The notes below the pieces were generated by a model that had not been told where the DNA came from, did no database searches, and worked only from the letters and a program-made list of their open reading frames with translations. Shown here in pieces: positions 21,721-32,618 of a DNA stretch of 64,000 nt. Each line of letters begins with the position of its first letter. The first letter of the stretch is position 1. The stretch is taken from positions 641,001 to 705,000 of the forward strand of contig NC_006682.1 in assembly GCF_000091045.1 (NCBI RefSeq), given 5' to 3'. A program made the position numbers and the translations under genes. The stretch comes from Cryptococcus deneoformans JEC21. Taxonomy: Eukaryota > Basidiomycota > Tremellomycetes > Tremellales > Cryptococcaceae.

Positions 21721-22471
21721 TGTTCTTAGGGTGGTAAACTGCTCTTGGAGCGCTGGATGTTGAAGAGGATAGGATTCAGAACGCAACAGACGCGATTATC
21801 ATGTTGCAAAGACAGACGCGTCTCTGTCGAGGTCACTCGCGTCGCGAAGCAAATTCACTAATTCCTATGGGCCTGTTCTAGACTCTCTGTCGTCATTTCC
21901 TAAGCCTCCACCCTGAAATCAGGTCTCCCTTTGCTTCCCTAACAGAAATAAAAAATAACAATGAGCTGCATTTTGTCTACCCTATTATTTTAGTATATAG
22001 CTGCTATTAAATAAGTATCGAACAACCCCCCCATTCATAAATAAGTAATTAACAACTTAATTAGGGAGTTAAATTCAAAAAGCGGCCCAAGGGTTGCAAT
22101 CGGGAACGTGACGTCAGAGCGAGTTCTGCTTCGATGGATGGAGTGCCGAAAAATCATTTTTCGCGACTCCGCCAACCGCGTCTTCTCACTCCGCCAAAGC
22201 TCACTCTGCCAAAAGTTCCCGATTGGCCTGCATGTTCACAAGAAAACTGACAAACTGTCCCGATCTCAGTGCGTTCACATCCCCCACTGGGACTTTTTAC
22301 TCGAACAACAAGCTTTCTTATTGCAGCACTTCTATCTTACGTAAGTTGTCACATATTAGTCGGCTGATGATGTACATATAAATCATCTTCACTCTTTTAT
22401 CTATCCAAACATAAGTCGAATCGGACGTCAAATGTGGTCAACATCTACGGTTCAACCGACTGACTAATAGG
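21721..22471. other. AT-rich intergenic region right of Harbinger
   Basis: No gene. Contains an AT-rich stretch (21940-22080) and a block around 22145-22215 with CTCCGCCAA repeated twice. The right Harbinger end should lie here but was not resolved. Confidence 0.45.
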
Positions 22472-23390
22472 ATGTTAGGAAATATGTCAGAGCCAACTTT
22501 CTCTGTGCTTCTGGAGACCACCACTGTCATCATTGGTACACGTCGTATGGACTGGCTCTACCGACCTCGCAGAGGCTATCGATACTGCCGTTATCCAGAC
22601 CTTGCTCGATTGGACTCTCTTAATGCTATCGATAGCTTGGATATTTTCTGCGGTATACTTTGAAAGAAAAGTAGCAAAGATTGACGGGCCTCAGCAGCCA
22701 AGCAGCAGTCTTCCGCCGGTCCAACCCCACGGCAAAACTGGCCCTGCATTGAGTGCCGGACTTATTCAACTGAATGGAGACAGATCATAGACGCAGATCA
22801 TAGACATGAATTACCTCTCGGCACTTTCAATATTATACATTCGTTCACCACGAAACATAGTTCTAGACTATGACATCCTCATATCACATTGCTACCAATC
22901 CTTTGAAATGCCATTCACACATCTATGAACTGCTGTACCCTTTATTTTGCTGGACTGGGATGGGATCAGAGAGATCGTAGCACTGGTCGATACTTTCCTG
23001 GTTGTTGTCGGCAACCCCAAAGGTACTTACACATCAACATGTCAGCAGTAGCAGCGCTATGGAGCTGGTTAGACCTACATGGTGGAGTTGGCGACGAAGG
23101 AGTCACCAATAGCATAGGCTTTGGAGATTCCAGTACTGTTTCTGAAGATGAATCCAGGCTAAGGATGGAATGATGGTGAGCACATCTTTCAATTCTAAGA
23201 TCGAGATCAAAACATACTCTGATGCTAATCAATCCCGGGTAGTTCAAGATTCTGTATACCTGGTAGTACCATCACCACCCTCCCAAGAAAGGTCGATTGT
23301 AGAACCGGGGATGAGCTCAGAGGAAAATTCATTAGTGAATTGGATATTGGGTTAAATGGTCTTTGTGTCTTGTTTCTTGATGAGAAGTGA
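22472..23390 (+). pseudogene. Probable degenerate multi-exon gene
   Basis: No family recognised. Several segments look coding. Near 22545-22670 a frame gives a hydrophobic helix (DWTLLMLSIAWIFSAVYFER) followed by a Pro/Ser-rich stretch. Near 23040-23173 a frame gives LWSWLDLHGGVGDEGVTNSI and ends RLRME-stop. Just 2 nt after that TGA is a textbook 67-nt intron (GTGAGC ... CTAATC ... GGGTAG), after which the same phase stays open to a TGA near 23390 (TITTLPRKVDCRTGDELRGK). The in-frame TGA just before a good donor, plus unexplained frame changes upstream, suggest a gene broken by mutation. An alternative is two small unrelated genes. Confidence 0.4.
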
Positions 23391-24001
23391 AGCCTTTCCT
23401 CGCTTTTGTATCGCTTTCAGTTTGATCTTATTTGGTCCTTGATCGAAGTCGCCAGACTTGTTTGAAACCAGTAATAAAATTCACTCGTGTTAACCAATAG
23501 GCATTAAACCACTGCGTCCAGTCTGGCTCTGTTTTTGTGTATTTTAGTATTTAAACGGCGGGAAAGTATACATGCATTTGCATCATAATATTGATGATTG
23601 GTCATGGAAGATTCTGTCCGAAACGCCAAACAAGTCTCTCTTATCGCGCCTATCTGTCACCCGCTCTGACAAGAACAAAAGACATCTCGTCGGTATTCCC
23701 GATGTCTCCTTTTTCTTCTTCACATGGACCTGTTGTGTGTTGCGTGCTTTTATGCTATCTGCTGATAAACTTATTTATTAGCGAATCACGCACTCTAGAA
23801 TTGAAGTCCGAGTCTCGGCGTTACATAATAAACGGCACATATTGTGCACCAGGCAGCACCGAACCCGGCCAAAGCCGAAGTCCGGCGCCGAGTAAAAGGA
23901 AGAGATGCTGCTGCGTGCTGAAGCTGCGTGCTGAACACCCCATCACGTTTGATCTCATCTGTCGACTCTTTTCTCATCTCATCTGCAATCGACAACAAGC
24001 C
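23391..24001. other. Intergenic, promoter region of the Apd1-like gene
   Basis: No gene recognised. The open frame continues upstream of 24002 but lacks family similarity, and 24002 is the natural start. Confidence 0.5.
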
Positions 24002-25524
24002 ATGTTCGGAAAACTCTCCTCTGCTATCTCATCATTCACAAACGGCTCTCTCCCACCTGGCCACCATGCCCCAGAGCGCGAAAAGGCCAACGCTGCCTTG
24101 GCCCAAAAACTTGCCGAGGCTGATGTGCCAGTGTCGGAGTCTGACTGCGTCTCGTGCGGCTTGCCATGTCCCGCTGCTGCCGGTATCGAAAGTGGGGCGG
24201 GCACGGTAGTGGAAGCATACAGTGGGAAACCCTACGAAGAATATGTCGAGGAAAAGTATGGTGAGATTGAGGGACTGCCTAAAGGGTTCGAGCAAGATTG
24301 GGAGACTGATTTGGCGGGGAGTGCAAAGGGTGGGAAGGGAAGAGTGGTGGTGATTTCGACGGGAAAAAGCGATTGGGAGAGGGATCATACAGTGAGTTTG
24401 TTTTTTCAATTTGACTCTTGGCCGAGGTTGCTCTTAGGCTTGGAGTTTGGGTTGCAACTACATTGCGGTAGAGTATGCCGACCTTTGGACCTTAGCGCTC
24501 GCTCTGGGAAAGGATACACTTGGCTTAAATCGACCGACTTTATGAGTCAATTCAAGCTCGACAATGAATAATGGAGCTTGTCTATGCCCTACAAAGCTAA
24601 TCATTTGATTTAATAGGACGAGAAAGGCTCTCTCGCCCAATTTCTTAACAAAGTCGTCGAATCCGCGCCTTCCATTAAAGGCAACAACAACAAAGACTTC
24701 CTCCCATACATTTCCTCCTCTCTTTTCCCTCCCCCTTCCCGACCTTTATCTAGCCCCATCTCTGCCCCTCCTTCCCTCTACTCCTCCTCGCTTATCTCCC
24801 AATCCAACGATCCGACCGATCAATCTGTCTTGGTCTTCCCCGACTGGAAAGTCGTGCACGAGGTGGAGACTTCAAAAGAAGGTGCAAAATGTTTATATGA
24901 AAGCGTCCTGAGTGGCGAGCTGGGTAGGGCGGGGAAAGAAGGGAAAGGAGAAGAAGGGGTGGAGAGGAGAAGGAGCTGGGTGATGCCTTATCGTGCTATC
25001 GTCTTGCTTTGTCAGTCCCTTTTCTCTGATTCTAAACTCGGCAACTGATATGTTAGGTAGGCTCGCACAAACGCCGAGACAAACGATGCCACATCGCAGC
25101 TCCACTCCTCCGATCTGCTCTACACACCTGTCTCACTGCACACGATATCACAATAGACGAAACGGGTTCTTCCCTCGTCAATCTCGATGGTCCCCCTCTC
25201 GAAGAGGTCTCTGGTACAGAGGAGGACCGGGAGCGGGAGATGGGAAGGCGGATCAAAGGGATTGAAGGGGTGAACGGTGGGGAGGGGGGAGAAGTTGGGA
25301 TTTTCAATATCAATCATTTAGGGGGACACAAGTATGCTGGTGTGATGCTCATCCTTTTCCCATCAGGAGCGTATATCTCGTATGGGAGGGTGACGCCGCA
25401 GGAGATACCGAGGGTGGTGGAAGATACGATTTTGAAGGGGAAGATCGTTCCCGGGTTATTGAGGAATGCGGTGGGTGTGACGAGGACGGGGGAAAAGGCA
25501 GATAAGGGGTTCTTGAGTTGGTAG
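24002..25524 (+). CDS. APD1: Apd1/Suc-Fer-like thioredoxin-like ferredoxin
   Basis: Cytosolic [2Fe-2S] protein of the Apd1/Aim32 (sucrase/ferredoxin-like) family, linked in yeast to redox stress tolerance. Exons 24002-24391, 24617-25010 and 25061-25524 join to 415 codons. Key motifs: an N-terminal SDCVSCGLPCP cysteine region; CSHKRRDKRCHIAAPLLRSA spanning the second splice junction; and NHLGGHKYAGVMLILFPSG, which carries the conserved C-terminal histidines, followed by YGRVTPQEIP. The protein ends in L-S-W, matching the C-terminal tryptophan signal by which Apd1 and other clients are recognised by the cytosolic iron-sulfur targeting complex (known for Apd1; inferred here). The first intron is 225 nt, long for this genome. 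The ATG at 24002 is chosen because upstream codons in the same frame have no family character. Confidence 0.92.
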
Positions 25525-25526
25525 TC

Positions 25527-25556
25527 GTTACATATATATATATATATATATATATA
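25527..25556. repeat. (TA)n microsatellite
   Basis: About 13 TA units directly after the Apd1-like stop codon, in the 3' UTR. Confidence 0.85.
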
Positions 25557-25748
25557 CCTAATTTAACCCTTACGACTAAAACGATGATGATGATGGGGTG
25601 AATGCTGTATATATAGGTGGTAATGATGATATATTAGACTAGATCACATGGGTACATTGGCGTATGGTCACAGTTTTAATCTGTATACTACATGGCCTGA
25701 AAATTTATACAAAGAATAATGACGAGATTTTCTTAGATTATTGATGCT

Positions 25749-26756
25749 CTAGTCCTCCGCATGCTCATCTATGAAAGCCTCATCAATGGAAGAGGTGCCT
25801 TTCTTGAGGTTCTTCCATTCCGCGTCGATGATTCGGACGAAGTCCGTAGCTGTATGTCCATCCTTAAACAGAACGTATTAGCACTCACCCTTGCCTCGAT
25901 ACAGATATCGCCAAAAGACGCAGAGATATAGAAAGAACGAAGGTGGCAGAAAGGAAAAAGAGAACTCACATCGCACCCCTTCCATACGCCACCGTCCACT
26001 ACACAAGTCCGCTTCCCTTCCGGAACGAGAGTACTCCCAATCTCGATCGTACAACTTGTCGTCACGCCCGTCTTTTCTGTCTCTCGGATATTCTCAAGCA
26101 AAAGCTTTCTCCCTTCTTTGCCTACATAATACCCTTCCTTTTCTTCCGCCTGAGTTTCCTTGTCCTTCTTAGCCTTCCCCATCCTTTTCTTCCCCTCCAC
26201 ACATTTTCCGACGCCACTACCCCACCAATCCACCCCCACCGTCTCCGCACACTGCCTCGTAAACCCTACCGTCCCAATATCCTTCGGGAAACTCGAAGGG
26301 AAGTTCATGCACTCGACTGCCGCCCAGAATTGCGTCAAGGGAACGTGGTTGTACAAGCACAGTTGATGGGCGTTACCGTAAGCTTCGGTAGGGCCATGCT
26401 TCACGTCAACTCCCAGGGGCAAAGAGGGGTCGAGGGTACCTATGTAATGGAGAGAAAGAGAGATCTTGGGGAGTATGGATTCGGTGCGCAGAACTTGGCC
26501 GAATACGTTTTCACACAGTCTCTATGGTGGGCATCCTTTCAATCAGTATGTTTCCTTCAGTTTTTATCAACCCTTCCCCTAGGGGAATTAATGTACGTAC
26601 AGCATCGGGACATTTTGACATAACATACAAAGACACGTTGACCTTGCTGCTATCAGGTTCTTTGCCAAGATCAAGTCCGACGGGCAGCTGAGCAGCGGGC
26701 GTAGCTGCGGAAAAGGTTGCGAGGGCGAGGAGTGGGATTGCTGGATTGAGCTTCAT
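25749..26756 (-). CDS. GILT-like thiol reductase family protein
   Basis: Gamma-interferon-inducible lysosomal thiol reductase (GILT) family, usually a secreted or vacuolar disulfide reductase. It starts at 26756 with a signal peptide (MKLNPAIPLLALATFSAATP). Exon 1 (26601-26756) ends in VSLYVMSKCPDA and splices in phase 0 to RLCENVFGQVL (from 26521), giving a C-P-D-A-R-L-C motif with five residues between cysteines, instead of the animal CXXC. The second GILT signature appears as VKHGPTEAYGNAHQLCLYNH, where two of the usual Cys positions are Val and Ala. A Lys/Glu-rich insert precedes the C-terminal region (TSCTIEIGSTLVPEGKRTC). A last intron (GTGAGT ... TTTAAG near 25862-25970) leads to the end, FIDEHAED. 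Loss of cysteines makes classic thiol reductase activity uncertain. Confidence 0.88.
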
Positions 26757-27515
26757 TGGGGTGCCGTGATACTCTTGGAAGATATATTTAATTCGCGACA
26801 AGGTCCAAGCTGATGACAGGTGGAGAGAAGTTAGAAGTCAAAAAAGCAGACCGACTTGCGTGCGTGGAGAAGTCGAACGAACATCGACGCGACGGTAGGG
26901 GTACGGTCAGGTGCGACGATGATGTCAGATCACGTGACCTAAATAAGTAACGGCGGAGAAGCGGAATATATAAGTAGCCCAAATAAACAAAAACTTGCGC
27001 CAACGACCAGCAAGAAGAGCTGCGCAGTGCGTGCGGTGTGTCCTGCTACGTATATACCTGCTGTCGATCGTTCTATTTGAACTTCCTGCATCTCAGGCAT
27101 TTTCAACATATCCCATATGGTTTGTACTAAGGAAGATCATAGTATTCAATGAAATACATCGTGTAAGATAAAGCCTGTGGAGATCAACATCTTTCCGACT
27201 ATCCTTTCATTACCAGCTCCCGAGCCGAAAGACATGTATCAAAGGAGGATCTATCTCTCCCAAGAGAGTACTCTCTTGGAATGGCTGATATGGTAGAGCG
27301 CGTGAAATTAATGCTCACTACTTTATACACTCAATCTATATAGCTGGAATTCATTGGTACTTGTTTGTGCGCCTTCGGCCAACTTAGCAAACGCACGTCG
27401 AATCACAGGAGCAAGGGCTGGCCCTCAAAATCAACGAAAGAAAAGGCAAATAGGAAGCCAGAACGACGACCAAAGGTGCTCATAAAAAAAGATCTCATGA
27501 CCTTCCTCGGCCCCC
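26757..27515. other. Divergent intergenic region
   Basis: Shared upstream region of two divergent genes. No RNA gene or repeat recognised. Confidence 0.5.
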
Positions 27516-29189
27516 ATGCCGAGAGACCTTGGACAGCGCGCTCAAGACTTCCGAGAAAGTTGGGTACGTTTTCCCTCTCCGCTTGATATTATAAGCTATA
27601 TACATCAAACTAAAGCCTCATCCATCCTAGCTCGCACCGTCAGGGGGATGGCTCTCCGAAATCACAATTATTATCTCCGACCTGACAGGGATATGGGACA
27701 TCATCATCCTGTCTGGCTTCTTTGTAGCTGGATGGATCGTGATACGTACAAGTCCGATGGAGATTTCGATGATCCTTGCTTTGGCGTTCGACCTTGCTAT
27801 TCCATTGCAGTATCAAAGTGAGACCTAATTATACTTTTTAAAAGTGTTTGGGGAGGTTGCTTATCCCAAATATGTCGGAAGACGACGATTATCTCGAAAA
27901 GAAACACGACAAACACCTGGAGAATTACTGGCCGACGTTCGTCATGGGCTGCCTTATCGAAGGCGTCGCTTTCTTCTTACTCCATCCGGACCTGTTCACG
28001 TTGATAGTATGTTTAAAGACGAGCGCCTTGACGATCATGTGGATGAGTCGGGATCAGGGCGCATCATCTGTGAGTATGTTGGGGATCGCGAAGATTGAGG
28101 GTTGATATATGATGGTAGATCAAAGTGAGATCTAGGTCATCGAAGTCCTCCAACAATGAAACCTCCAAATCAAGGCCAACCTCACAACCGAAGTCCAGAT
28201 CCTCCAAACCTCCCGATCCTCCTATTCCTGCAAACATGCCCATCTCCACCCATATCTCCAACCCATACAAATACCTCCATCGCGCGGGCTACGCAGATCC
28301 CGCGGTCGCGGGTATGATTCTCGCTCTCAACTCTGTCGATAAAGAGGGAGCGAAAAAAAATATGAATGTGTGGGTGAAGGAGAAGGATAAAAAAGAGGTA
28401 GACAGGAGGAATAAGGATTATGCGGAGAGGGCGAGGAAGGCTGGATGGCCTGATAAGTTCGGAAGTCATGGACAGGAAGCTGAAGGAGGAGAAGGAGGGA
28501 AGTTGAAGATACCGGAAGATTCTGTAAAGAAGGCGGAAGAAGCGATGAGACTGGAGAAAGTCCCCGCTGATGAACGTAAAAAAGTGCTCTCGCTACTGGA
28601 GAATCCGAAATCGGAAAGTGAGATTCAAATGGCTGCAAAGATCTTGGAACGAATGGGTATACCCGTCGAAGGACCCAAGAAGGATAGAACTCAGCAGAGT
28701 CGAGGAGGCAACTCAAGCAAACCAGAAAGCAAGGTGAAACACAAATTCGGAGAGTCGGATGGTCAAGGTGGTTATCGTGATATTCAACTAACAAAAGATA
28801 CTGTGCAAAAACTCGCTAAAGGAATGGTGAGACGAGGTTGGTCAGAAGCGGATGTCAACCAATGGTACACATACCTACAACGACCCTTCTCTCGACGTGA
28901 AGTAGAGACCAAAGTCATCCCCTTGGCGAAATCGGTCGATGTCTACCTCGGCGGAGGATATACGGGCGGTGGACCTCATAGGTTTGACACCAAGAAGCTG
29001 CAGGCGCTCAAACCGCAGTTGAGGGATAAGTGTGGGGTGGATAGTAATTTTGCGGAGCATATGATTTTGGTTGCAATCAATCAGCCGACGGCGAACAAAT
29101 CTCAGGGGATGTTTAATAGGTGGTTAACCAATGGTTTGTCCAGAGCTGAGTTTGAACAGTTGAGGAAGACGGGTCCGGATTGGGCTTAA
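27516..29189 (+). CDS. Orphan four-helix membrane protein with long soluble tail
   Basis: Not recognised. Exons 27516-27563, 27631-27817, 27882-28069 and 28119-29189 keep phase at every junction and give 497 codons. The second and third exons encode four hydrophobic segments: GIWDIIILSGFFVAGWIVI, ISMILALAFDLAIPLQY, WPTFVMGCLIEGVAFFLLHP and FTLIVCLKTSALTIMWMS. The last exon encodes a ~355-residue hydrophilic region: basic and Ser/Pro-rich (SRSSKSSNNETSKSRPTSQP), then a helical charged region (EKDKKEVDRRNKDYAERARK), and a more ordered C-terminus (GYRDIQLTKDTVQKLAKGMV ... LSRAEFEQLRKTGPDWA). Intron 2 (65 nt) uses a GGAAG acceptor, the only one that keeps frame. The last exon alone could be a separate gene from an internal ATG, but phase agreement favours one gene. 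Confidence 0.65.
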
Positions 29190-29529
29190 TGGGTTCTTTT
29201 TTGTCATCAACTTCAATGCAAGCATGTGTGGAACACACTTTCTGAAATCTTCTAATGTCGCTTTTTACTTCAATTTAAACTTCTTCCCAATCAAATTAGA
29301 TCAACCTTCTGATGTTCCAAAGCTTTTCACAAGATAATTATTTGATGGAGCTATTGAGCTGCCCGTAATATTGGCTATCCTCAGATCATTGGCAAGTTCA
29401 ACTTCTCTCCAGAGAATAGGGTTTCATTCACCGATCTCATTCACTAAAACACGGACTTATATGGCTGGAAGATACCTACTTTCAGATTTCACAACATGTA
29501 TGCTCCACTTAATACAGATATGCCAGTCT
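29190..29529. other. Convergent 3' intergenic region
   Basis: Nothing recognised; 3' UTRs of the orphan membrane gene and the amidase. Confidence 0.5.
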
Positions 29530-32053
29530 CTACGGTTCATACCCAATCAGACCGACCAAAACCTTCATCATCTCCAGCACCTTCTCCTCTTCCCACGCTT
29601 TCCCAACGACCTGTACACCAACAGGCAAACCGTGCATCTTTTCCGCATCATAAGTGGGGTCTTCCTTCCATGGTTTACCGATGTACACTCTCTTTTCTAG
29701 CAATTTGGATCCCTTGCTGTCTTCGAGGTAATCGGCACGCAGAGCATCAAGGTGCCGGTCGACACGGGTGACAGGGAGGACACCGACAGTAGAATCGACG
29801 ACGTTGAAGAGCACGGTGCCGATACTACGGCATAAATAAGTCGTAGACATGTTTGACAGGTCAAATTATGCTTACCACAGGGGAGACAGCCATTCAGTTT
29901 CATCGTGCTTCAAAGCGGGTACTGCTTGAACAGGGCATACAATCATGTCAAACTTGTTTTCCTCCCAAGCCTGCAAAAATGCGTCAGTCCGATCAAGCGC
30001 TAAAGGAAAAGGCAAGCCCACCAGCTTTCGGAATTTGTTGGCGTAGACATTTCTCTTATGGACGTACTGCCAGTATTCTGTCACGGTTTTAGGTCTCGAG
30101 CTCGCTATACGTAGTAGACGGTCAGCCTCATAACCAATGCGAAATCGAAGAACAGAGTTTACCAAAGACTTCTGCATAGAGATGATCTCCTGTAAATTTA
30201 GCGATCAACCACGTGAGAATTCGATGGAGCCATCTGGGATACTTGGCACCTAGTGTCGTCTGCGCAGGTTCGTCAAAGCTGATAACATAGTATAATGTCA
30301 CTTACCAATCGCATAGAAGCTTCCATAGGATCGTCTCCGAGATTGCCCAAGAGAGTCTTGTACCCATCTGAAGAAGTCAATCCGGCGAAGATCTATATCG
30401 ATAACGTCAGTCCCAGGTTGTAAAGTTTCTGATGGACAGGTTATCGTGTTCACCTTCAGAGCTTCTGATACTGACATGAACCCCCAAAATTAGCAAAGAA
30501 TCCAAGCAAACAAACGGTTTATGAGCTTACCATCTGGAGGATCGAATTGGATGACTTCATGTCCTGCCTTTTCCAACACCTGGACGGACTCCAACACCGC
30601 CCTTACACACGCCGGACTAGCCTTCAATAGCTGTCAAGGCCTCGATGAAACAAAGCGAGGAATACCACCCACCTTGATGGCATGATCGTCCGTGAAATAC
30701 CCCACTCTCAATTTCTTTGGTAACTCCACCTCCCTCCACGGGATCGGCAACAACTGCTCCCCGTTCAAGCTGACTAAAGACCGTTGAGCGAGGGTGAGCA
30801 TGGTGCGACTCGCGAAGATTAGATCGTCGACGCTCCTTGCCATTGGTCCTACCGCAGCCTGTAAAGAAGCATCAGCCACGCAATATGTCATATCAACAAA
30901 TTGATTAAACACCTTGATGCCTTCAAAACCTTTGACACTTGCTCTGCCCCCATCGGAAGGCCATCTTCCTGTGACAGGCTTGAGAGCATAAATACCGCAG
31001 TAATGAGCTGGGATTCTCAACGAGCCTCCAACTAGTCCTTGGTTAGATAATAAATCCATCCGAGGACCCCTGATACTTACTATCAGATCCCCAGCCCATT
31101 GGCGTACCCTTCAACGCAATAATTGCCCCTTCACCACCGGAACTACCACCGCAAGTCCTATCCACAGCTGTAGGGTTGGTCGCTCTGTCGAATATTGGAT
31201 TCTTACATTCGAATGAAAGGAGAGTCTGAGGAATATTGGTTTTGCAGAAGGGGATGCCTCCGGCGGCCCGGAAGAGTTTGACAAGCTATGATCAACATGT
31301 TAATTGATGAAATACACAAGAAGCGAAATGGAGTGACATACAGCTCCCTCTTGGCTGGCATCTTCAGTAGGTTGGAAGCAATGGCTGGCAACGATGGTTA
31401 ATCATCAATGTCAGCCCCTGCTGCAGAGTTGTACTCACAGTGAAACACCAATGGAGCTATCTACGCCTTTGATGTTGAATGTGTCTTTACACAGTACATT
31501 TTAGCTCTGCTTTGGATACTCATTTGAATATTTACCCTTGAAGCTTGATGGCAATCCCCAGAAATCTCCTTCGGCCTTTCCAGTCTCGAGAAACTCCTTG
31601 TCAAGCCGCTTAGCCTCGTCGAGTGCTTCACGAAACAAGACTGTAACAGGGCAGCTATATCAGACCATTTGAATGTCGGTGTTACAGAAGGCTAAACTAG
31701 ACTTACCTTCCGTCAGACAATTTGTTTTCCTTTGAGCAGCACATGCAGCTCTTATCTATAAGCGGTCTGTTAAGACAAGTTAAATGTGGTACAGCGTGAC
31801 CTACGAAAGCAATCATCACTCGTTCTGCAGTCCAGCCCTCTTTGCGACTTTTCAGGTTGCCCACAATCTCTTCAGGCCTACTTGAAGTTAGGCAACGTTA
31901 ATGCATATGCATAATAACTTACCTTGCGCTGATGTATTGTTCGTCCTCCAGATGTTCGCTCTGTAGTCCCAGCAAGCTTTCCATCTCGCTCACTAGTCTC
32001 TCTCTCTCCTCCTGCTTCAATCGCGCGACGCGGGCTGTAGTTTTATGTACCAT
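29530..32053 (-). CDS. Amidase-signature enzyme (acetamidase/FAAH-like)
   Basis: Ser-cisSer-Lys hydrolase of amides. It starts at 32053 (MVHKTTARVARLKQEERERL) and runs through about 12 short introns to GLPVGVQVVG ... VLVGLIGYEP. The signature region is clear: FDRATNPTAVDRTCGGSSGG continuing EGAIIALKGTPMGWGSDIGG, then SLRIPAHYCGIYALKPVTGR. This supplies the cis-Ser (GGSSGG) and the nucleophile in GSDIGGS; the catalytic Lys is expected further upstream, in the GLPSSFKD segment. VGPMARSVDDLIFASRTML is the usual next conserved block. Fungal relatives include acetamidases and fatty-acid amide hydrolases; substrate cannot be told from sequence. No lesion is visible. Exon limits between 30200 and 31700 are approximate. 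Confidence 0.9.
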
Positions 32054-32618
32054 CTTGTATGGTTAGATAGGATCGTATGGTTACAGACGACATGAGCTCT
32101 GTACAGTATGTAATATAATATTTCTCAAAATCACATTATGATGTATGTCATTCCATGCGTCCACTCATCTACCATCTTTCGGCGCCGGCGAGCTGCAGTC
32201 TCCATTTCGGCTAACAAAACGCCGGCGGGAACGAATGACTCTCGTCTTGCATATTAAATGCAGACAAAAGAAAATTGCACTTTTGAAGCCTTTCTTCTCA
32301 ACTGTAGCATTCCATGATGATGCTAGGCTGTTGGGAGCATGATATGTATGACCGGCCTGCCGTTATTCCCCTTTCCTGACATGTGCAACATCGCCCCTCG
32401 AGAAGTACAAAGAACGCGATTGCCCCAAATGATTATGAGATAGGTCTAATGGCATTGATCGGGGGACTCAGCTGACGGAAAAGGTTGCGCGCTGACTTTC
32501 GCATAGTATACATGCTTACATTCTTGCCGTCTTTTCTAACATCGTATCTTGTTTTAACATCATCTACGACAGCCACCCAAAATGACTACATCTTCCTTCC
32601 AACCCCGAGGCATATTTT
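32054..32618. other. Intergenic, upstream of the amidase
   Basis: Promoter of the amidase and 3' end of the Ula1-like gene; no other feature seen. Confidence 0.5.

Noticed and set aside
21865..21885. GGGCCTGTTCTAGA shared with 34660 region, as a possible Harbinger terminus
   Set aside because: At 34660 the string is coding sequence of the Ula1-like gene (LEQAR), and the orientation at 21.87 kb is wrong for a right end; coincidence.
27280..27320. Possible tRNA-like string (ATGGTAGAGCGCGTG)
   Set aside because: No T arm or matching acceptor stem nearby.
27844..28098. Alternative frame (84 codons) over exon 3 of the membrane protein
   Set aside because: Arg-rich with no hydrophobic pattern; the other frame gives clear membrane segments and phase-matched splicing.
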